In this document: one piece after another, positions 33,154 to 37,368 of the stretch
Position numbering within the stretch: position 1 is the first letter of the stretch
How the letters are laid out: each line of letters opens with the position of its first letter
From: CAZVYN01 sp964631125
GTDB lineage: Bacteria; Eisenbacteria; RBG-16-71-46; CAIMUX01
Length of the DNA: 37,368 bases
Assembly (NCBI GenBank): GCA_964631125.1
Contig: CAZVYN010000038.1
Location: 1 to 37,368, forward strand
Direction of reading: 5' to 3'
The notes under the pieces: generated by a model
Database searches by the model: none
Seen by the model: the letters and a program-made list of their open reading frames with translations, nothing else
What the model was told of the DNA's origin: nothing
Translations under genes and position numbers: made by a program

Positions 33154-34195
33154 CCGTTGGATTGTAGAGATCCCGGATCACCCGGCCCGCCCGCTCCAGC
33201 CGAGCATTGGTCGCATTGGTCGCATTGGTCGCATTGGTCGATTCGGCCGATTCGGCCGATTCGGCCGGTTTCTGCGGCCCGTTCTGCTGCCCGATGTGAC
33301 CGAGCCACTCACGGGCGAACTCCCCGTCACGGATCTCGGACAGGATCTCGACTAGGCGACGCTTCACTCCGGCGTCCACGATCCGCGGGCCGCGCGTGAG
33401 ATCACCGAACAACGCGGTCGGGCTGATCCGCCGACGCATCCCCGCCACCCCGTAGCGCTCGACCAATTCGGCCGTGAGCCGGAGCTGCTGCACACACTCG
33501 AGGTAGGCCATCTCCTCGGGATACCCCGCCTCGACCAACGTCTCGAACGCCGCGGTCGTGAGCGCGTTCATCCCTCCACAGAGCACGGCCTGCTCCCCGA
33601 AGAGATCGACCTCGGCCTCTTGCGCCACGGTCGCCACGAGGACGCCGGCGCGGGCGCAGCCGAGAGCGGCGGCGTATCCACGCGCGAGCGCGTGTCCTTC
33701 GCCATGTACTTCGCCATGTACTTCGCCGTCCTGATGGACGGCGAAGATCGCCGGCACACCCGACCCTGCGACAAACCGATCCCGCACCTGCACCCCAGGA
33801 CTCGCGGGAGCGATGACCACAACCGTCCAACTGGGGGGAAAAGTCGGCGGATCGAATCGAAGGACGAAACCGTGTGCGAAAACCAATAACCGCGGCGGGC
33901 CGCCCGCCGCGGCCGTCGTCAACCGGTCTACAAACGCCCTTTGCGCCTCGTCCGGCAACAGCACCGCGACGATCTCGGCCCCCAACGCGGCATCCAACGG
34001 CGCACGCACGGTGAACCCGTCATTCGATGCGGCCTGCGATCCGTTGCCGTCGGCCCGAGCGCCGACGACAACGTTTACACCCGAATCCCGCAGATTCAGT
34101 GCGTGGGCGCGGCCTTGATTGCCGTAACCGACGACGGCCGCCTGTCGCCCGGCGATCGGCGCCAGGGGACAGTCGGCCGTCCGAAGGATCTGCAT
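33128..34195 (-). CDS. Divergent ketol-acid-reductoisomerase-like protein
   Basis: A 355-residue class-I-type ketol-acid reductoisomerase fold. It has the Rossmann motif GYGNQGRAHALNLRDSGVNV (23-42), LLPDE (79-83), catalytic His108 in AHGF, metal ligands D197 and E201 in DLFGEQAVLCGG, and the knotted C-terminal domain (FETLVEAGYPEEMAYLEC, GMRRRISPTALFGD). The Lys of the conserved APKxPG motif, which contacts substrate in IlvC, is replaced: here APASPG with Ala131. Short tandem repeats insert GEVH units (about 157-168) and a C-terminal run of ESA and TNA units (about 310-335). It stands alone, without ilvB/ilvN. It may be a paralog with altered or lost activity rather than the organism's IlvC. 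ATG 34195 is taken as the start, but it has no ribosome site. Confidence 0.75.
   Translation of the reverse strand: MQILRTADCPLAPIAGRQAAVVGYGNQGRAHALNLRDSGVNVVVGARADGNGSQAASNDGFTVRAPLDAALGAEIVAVLLPDEAQRAFVDRLTTAAAGGPPRLLVFAHGFVLRFDPPTFPPSWTVVVIAPASPGVQVRDRFVAGSGVPAIFAVHQDGEVHGEVHGEGHALARGYAAALGCARAGVLVATVAQEAEVDLFGEQAVLCGGMNALTTAAFETLVEAGYPEEMAYLECVQQLRLTAELVERYGVAGMRRRISPTALFGDLTRGPRIVDAGVKRRLVEILSEIRDGEFAREWLGHIGQQNGPQKPAESAESAESTNATNATNATNARLERAGRVIRDLYNPTVDSPDEPV
33204..33266. repeat. Two adjoining 9-bp tandem repeats in the KARI-like gene
   Basis: Four copies of gcattggtc are followed by three of gattcggcc. On the coding strand they give repeated TNA and ESA tripeptides near the C-terminus. 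The units are in frame, so copy change would not break the gene. Confidence 0.9.
33697..33732. repeat. 12-bp tandem repeat in the KARI-like gene
   Basis: Two perfect copies of cttcgccatgta and a third imperfect one (cttcgccgtcct). On the coding strand they encode GEVH units inserted where class I ketol-acid reductoisomerases have a short loop after AVHQD. Confidence 0.85.
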
Positions 34196-34205
34196 GCGCG
34201 GAGGG

Positions 34206-35483
34206 CTACTTTTCGTCGGCCGCCGCGCCCTGCTTGGCGAAACGCGTCTGGTACTTCTCTTCGCCATTCACGAATGCGTAGCCGACGCCGCGCGTCCAGT
34301 AGAACCAAGTCTCGTACTCCTGCCCTTGCGTGTCGGTGAAGGTGCGGAGATCCTCCGGCGCGCCGCCTTCGCGGTAACGACGGGAGATGTCCGAACTGTT
34401 CCCCCACTTCTTGATCCGCTCGGCGGCCTGCGCCGGCGCGACCGAAGTCCCGGTCTTGAGCGCGCGCGAGAAGACGATGCCGGAGACGAGCGCGGTCTTG
34501 TTGCCGAGCTTGTCCTCGACCCGCCCGAGGAAGTCGTGATAGCCGGGCTCCTTCGGCCGCATGTCGAGCAGCTTCTGCCCGACCTCTTTCGCCTCCTTGT
34601 ATTGCCCCATGTCACGCAGCAGGCTGGCGAGGTTGAACATCACGTCGACATCGTCGGGTGTCGTCGCGAGGACCTTCTTGTACTCGTCGATCGCGACCTG
34701 GCGGAGCGCGTCGACGTTGTTCTTCTCCAGATACGACAGCTCATGGTGCGTCGCGCCGATCTGGAAACGGAGGTTGGTGTCGTCGGGCACGAGGGTGGCC
34801 GACTTCTCGTAGAGCTTGAGCGCGTCCCGATACGCCGTGATCGCGCCGGTGGTGTCCTGCGCCGCGACCTCGTTGCTCCCCTTCTCGAACAGGCTGTTTC
34901 CCTGACGGAAATAGACATCGAAGAGGAACGCCTTGGTCTCGGGATCTTCGGGGCTGAGGACCCGGAGTTGCTCGAAGTAGACCAACGCGCTGTCGGTCTT
35001 CCCCATATTGAAGTAGACGACGCCGAGCTGCTTGGGCGTCTCCGGATGGGTGTTGCTGTAGATCTCGGCCTTCTTGAAGTCGCGGGCGGCCGCGCGGTAG
35101 CGCATGGCGGCGCTGTCCGGCGACGCCCCCGGCCGGGCGGCATCGGTCGCGTAGGCGATCGCGCTGTTGTAGCGCGCGGCCCAGTACGAGTCGCGCACGT
35201 CTTGGACTTGCTTCTCCAAGCTCGGATCGCGTGCGATCGCCATATCGAAGTAGATCGAGGCGGAATCGGGCCGATCCAGCTCGGCGTAAGCGCGGCCCAG
35301 CCACATGGCCGGCTCGCCGTTCGTCGGCATCTCCTTCACGGCCGCGGCGAAGGTGTCCCGCGCGCGGTCGAACCGCTTCTGGTCGAAGTGGAGCTTTCCA
35401 CCGGAGAGGTTCGGGTTGCTGCAGGCGGCCCAGAGCGTGAGGCCCGCGAGGACGGTGAGAACCCGAGCGCGTGACAGATTCAT
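34206..35483 (-). CDS. TPR-repeat lipoprotein
   Basis: This encodes a 425-residue lipoprotein with a basic N-terminus (NLSRARV) and lipobox WAAC, Cys21. Tetratricopeptide repeats fill about residues 30-300: for instance FDRARDTFAAAVKEMPTNGE, DSASIYFDMAIARDPSLE, TDSALVYFEQLRVLSPEDPE and YKEAKEVGQKLLDMRPKEPG. The C-terminal 100 residues (RYREGGAPEDLRTFTDTQGQ, ETWFYWTRGVGYAFVNGEE) resemble the small domain found at the end of several FCB-group TPR proteins. It should be exported and anchored, acting in protein-protein assembly. A clear promoter lies at 35564-35592, and GGAAAGGGA precedes the ATG. Its stop is 10 bp before the KARI-like gene, so the two probably form one transcript. The specific role is unknown. 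Confidence 0.85.
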   Translation of the reverse strand: MNLSRARVLTVLAGLTLWAACSNPNLSGGKLHFDQKRFDRARDTFAAAVKEMPTNGEPAMWLGRAYAELDRPDSASIYFDMAIARDPSLEKQVQDVRDSYWAARYNSAIAYATDAARPGASPDSAAMRYRAAARDFKKAEIYSNTHPETPKQLGVVYFNMGKTDSALVYFEQLRVLSPEDPETKAFLFDVYFRQGNSLFEKGSNEVAAQDTTGAITAYRDALKLYEKSATLVPDDTNLRFQIGATHHELSYLEKNNVDALRQVAIDEYKKVLATTPDDVDVMFNLASLLRDMGQYKEAKEVGQKLLDMRPKEPGYHDFLGRVEDKLGNKTALVSGIVFSRALKTGTSVAPAQAAERIKKWGNSSDISRRYREGGAPEDLRTFTDTQGQEYETWFYWTRGVGYAFVNGEEKYQTRFAKQGAAADEK

Positions 35484-35563
35484 GATCGTTCCCTTTCCGT
35501 GAGTCCTGATGCGACGTCCGCCGTCAGCGAGTCCATGGGGGCGGAGAAGCGCGAGCCGCAGGT

Positions 35564-35592
35564 ATTTATGGACGGCGCCGCCGCAGTGTCAA
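35564..35592 (-). promoter_or_regulatory. Sigma70-like promoter of the TPR lipoprotein gene
   Basis: On the minus strand, a perfect TTGACA (35592-35587) is followed after 17 bp by ATAAAT (35569-35564). Transcription would start near 35557, about 75 bases before the ATG at 35483. It would drive the TPR gene and probably the KARI-like gene. Confidence 0.6.
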
Positions 35593-35605
35593 GCGGCGCG
35601 ACAGA

Positions 35606-36352
35606 TCACCGGTCGAACCAGAGGGCGCGCAGGTCGCGAGACGTCTCGACCAAGACGTCTGCGTCGGCCAGCTCGGCTGGCCCCCCGAAGCCCCAGAGGC
35701 AGCCGACGGCGATCGCTTCGGTGGCGCGGGCCGCCTCCACATCGGCCGTGCGGTCGCCGACCATCACCATCCCCGGGCCGCCCAGCGCGGTCCGCGCCGC
35801 GAGGAGCATCCCGATCTTCGAGTCGATGCCGTCGCGCCCGAACCACCAGACGCCGTCGAGCAGCCGGTCGTAGTCGAGACGCTGCGCCACCGCCGCGATG
35901 TACCGCTCCCCGCCGTTCGTGGCCAGCGCCAGCTTGCGCCCGGAGCCCCGCAACTCGATCAAGAGTTCGCGGATCCCATCGTAGAGCGCCCCGTGCGCCA
36001 ACACCTCACGCGCCTCCTCGTCAACGCACATCTCGCGGAACTCCGCCGCCCGCGACCGCAACTCCGGCGGCAACAGATCGTGGAAGAACTGCAGCCCCGG
36101 CTTCCCCGTGTGCGAACAGACCTCCGCATCCGTCGGCGCCGGCAGTTTCAGCCCCCCGGACCGCACAAACTCAACATAGACCCGCTGAATCGCCGGATTC
36201 ACTGCGCCCATCGAATCGAACAGCGTCCCGTCATTGTCGAAACAGACGACTTCGGCGGCGCGGATGCGGGTGAGGAGTTCGCGGGAAGGGGGCGTCATCG
36301 GAGACGGTGTCATCGGAGACGGTGTCATCGGGGGCGGCGTCATCAGCGGCAT
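35606..36352 (-). CDS. HAD-superfamily phosphatase (phosphoglycolate phosphatase-like)
   Basis: A 248-residue HAD hydrolase. Motif I is FDNDGTLFDS, with nucleophile D39 and D41. Motif II lies in LALATNGG, the motif III Lys in DSKIGMLLAA, and motif IV is GDRTADVEAA. A helical C1 cap occupies about 50-130, as in phosphoglycolate phosphatases and beta-phosphoglucomutases. The substrate is not determined by sequence. The N-terminus is unusual: 15-bp DNA repeats encode MTPSP units with an in-frame Met in each, so starts at 36352, 36343, 36328, 36313 or 36298 are all possible. 36352 has a weak GGAT site; 36343 shares a base with the upstream stop (TGATG). Either way it is coupled to the winged-helix gene upstream. 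Confidence 0.85.
   Translation of the reverse strand: MPLMTPPPMTPSPMTPSPMTPPSRELLTRIRAAEVVCFDNDGTLFDSMGAVNPAIQRVYVEFVRSGGLKLPAPTDAEVCSHTGKPGLQFFHDLLPPELRSRAAEFREMCVDEEAREVLAHGALYDGIRELLIELRGSGRKLALATNGGERYIAAVAQRLDYDRLLDGVWWFGRDGIDSKIGMLLAARTALGGPGMVMVGDRTADVEAARATEAIAVGCLWGFGGPAELADADVLVETSRDLRALWFDR
36294..36345. repeat. 15-bp tandem repeat at the HAD gene start
   Basis: Two perfect copies of gtcatcggagacggt (36294-36323), a third imperfect copy and a partial fourth. On the coding strand each unit carries an in-frame ATG and encodes MTPSP or MTPPP. It lies exactly at the junction with the upstream gene. Confidence 0.9.
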
Positions 36353-37368
36353 TGTGATCCAGCTGCGCCTTCCGGGCCAGCCTCCAGCGCCAGAAACCCT
36401 CGCATGCGATCCAACTCGAGATCGAGTTCGCGGCGAAACGCGGGGTCGTCCGGGGGCGACCCGGAGACGTAGCCGACGTCGGCGTGGAGCGCGCCGGCTC
36501 GCACCGATACGTTGGCCCATCCGATGACATGGTCGCGCCAGAGAAGTGGGAGTGCGTAGTAGCCGAGCTTGCGCTTGGGTACGGGGGTGTACGCCTCGAA
36601 GCGATAGGCCCATCCCCAGAACAGCTCGAAGCGACGACGGTCCCAGACGAGTGGGTCGAAGGGCGCGAGCAAGCGTACGAGATCACGGCGCTCGAAGCGG
36701 GTTGCGAGCGCGCGCGCGGTCGGCAGCCGCTCGTCCGCCGGCCAGTACCACTCCTGGCCGGCGATGGGCGCGTGGGCGAGACGAGATTTCGCCCGCTGGA
36801 ACGCGGCTTTGCGCTGGTCGGCCCACTGGGGCGCCGCGTAGCGAAGGATATGGACGAGGTGGCTGAGGCTCGCGGCCGGCATCGGACTGTATTTCCGGAC
36901 GCCGAGATCGACGAGCGCATCCAGACACGCAGTTTCGTCCTCGGCGTCGCTCGGTCCGGGCGCATGCTCGCGCGCTTCGTAGACGCGGATCCCGTTCTCG
37001 CGCCCCGCAACGCGCAGATGGCCGCGGTAGTGCAGTCGGTCGAGCAACTGCGTCGTGGCGGACGACGATCCTCCCCAATCGTTCTCGACGGTTCCGTGCG
37101 CGAAGTGCGCGTCGACGTCGCGCGGGTGGACGATTCCGCGCTCGCGCACGAACTCGAGCAGTTCGTCCGCGCGGCGCTTCATGGCGGCGCCCCAGACCTT
37201 CCGCGCCTTCCGCGGATGCATCAGCGCCAGGTGCTCGCGCGGGAGGAAGCCGTAGTTGATGAAACAGTCTTCCTCGATGTCCAACCTCGAGTAGCGCCGC
37301 TCGAGATCTCCCGCCACGTAGCCCTTCACGCGGTGACGGAGCGTGAGATCTTGCGCCCGCGCGGGCGC
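36343..37368 (-). CDS. YcaQ-like winged-helix (HTH_42) protein, 5' end missing
   Basis: The visible 341 residues belong to the winged-helix HTH_42 family (PF06224), which includes E. coli YcaQ/AlkX, a DNA glycosylase that unhooks interstrand crosslinks, and relatives of unknown role. Markers are the DLERRYSRLDIEEDCFINYG region, FLPREHLALMHPRK, the winged-helix stretch near residues 55-130, DPLVWDRRRFELFWGWAYRFE and the C-terminal PLLWRDHVIGWANVSVR. The frame stays open to the window edge (ARAQDLTLRHRV precedes the GTG at 37329), so the true start, and the N-terminal QxD motif needed for glycosylase activity, lie outside. Its stop overlaps the HAD gene start. GTG 37329 is an internal codon, not the start, in my reading. 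Confidence 0.8.
   Translation of the reverse strand, partial: APARAQDLTLRHRVKGYVAGDLERRYSRLDIEEDCFINYGFLPREHLALMHPRKARKVWGAAMKRRADELLEFVRERGIVHPRDVDAHFAHGTVENDWGGSSSATTQLLDRLHYRGHLRVAGRENGIRVYEAREHAPGPSDAEDETACLDALVDLGVRKYSPMPAASLSHLVHILRYAAPQWADQRKAAFQRAKSRLAHAPIAGQEWYWPADERLPTARALATRFERRDLVRLLAPFDPLVWDRRRFELFWGWAYRFEAYTPVPKRKLGYYALPLLWRDHVIGWANVSVRAGALHADVGYVSGSPPDDPAFRRELDLELDRMRGFLALEAGPEGAAGSQCR
37353..37368. repeat. GC palindrome at the window end
   Basis: gcgcccgcgcgggcgc is a perfect 16-bp palindrome, within the coding sequence of the YcaQ-like gene (PARA codons). With the palindrome at the other edge, it suggests that the window boundaries are assembly breaks at hairpins. Confidence 0.6.

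Noticed and set aside
33128..34195. Calling the KARI-like gene ilvC
   Set aside because: The conserved Lys is missing, repeat insertions are present and no pathway neighbours are seen, so the symbol would overstate the evidence.

Overview
The window is a high-GC stretch of Gram-negative bacterial DNA. It encodes a TonB-dependent receptor, lipoproteins and outer-membrane barrel proteins, and several secreted proteins end in a FlgD-like (T9SS type-A-like) sorting domain. That combination points to the FCB superphylum or a neighbour (Eisenbacteria, Krumholzibacteria, Latescibacteria or Fibrobacterota type). The assignment is an inference, because no rRNA or other phylogenetic marker except rho is present. 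A run of exactly 100 N inside a 15-bp tandem repeat shows this is a scaffold, probably from a metagenome. Both window edges are short perfect GC palindromes.

Layout: (1) 70-2723: a small unknown gene, a two-gene ABC exporter on the minus strand, and a coupled pair of secreted proteins, one of them a 6-cysteine mini-protein. (2) 2758-10388, plus strand: a tightly overlapping operon encoding a GH144/Glycoamylase-type lipoprotein, a sugar-binding lipoprotein, two ABC sugar permeases and a 1034-residue secreted discoidin/six-hairpin protein of no family I can name. (3) 10397-15561, minus strand: GH1 beta-glucosidase and a 1276-residue GH94 protein resembling the C-terminal half of cyclic beta-1,2-glucan synthase, overlapping by 4 bp. 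(4) 15689-27491, plus strand: a LacI regulator, a CBM9-like secreted protein, a TonB-dependent receptor, a very large FN3/sorting-domain protein, a PorV-like barrel and a second GH144 enzyme carrying a sorting domain. (5) 27632-29612: a secreted unknown and the MsmK/UgpC-type ATPase that the importer operon lacks. (6) 29643-31298: a decayed zone with a broken beta-helix/sorting-domain gene and a remnant of another gene. (7) 31299-37368, minus strand: a small membrane protein, rho, a divergent ketol-acid-reductoisomerase-like protein, a TPR lipoprotein, a HAD phosphatase and a YcaQ-like winged-helix protein cut by the window end.

Regions 2-5 read as one pathway. GH144 enzymes are endo- or exo-acting on beta-1,2-glucan, GH94 includes 1,2-beta-oligoglucan phosphorylase, and GH1 can cleave the remaining disaccharide. 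The proposed route is surface GH144 and TonB-dependent uptake, periplasmic trimming by a lipoprotein GH144 and the unknown 1034-residue protein, ABC import, then phosphorolysis and hydrolysis in the cytoplasm. A shared LacI-type operator (half-site GGTTACAT) lies both in the divergent lacI/GH94 intergenic region and on the start codon of the first GH144 gene, directly behind a good sigma70-like promoter, which ties the arms into one regulon. The most novel parts are the beta-1,2-glucan locus outside its known hosts, the unassigned 1034-residue protein, and the receptor/FN3/PorV trio that occupies the place SusC/SusD would have.
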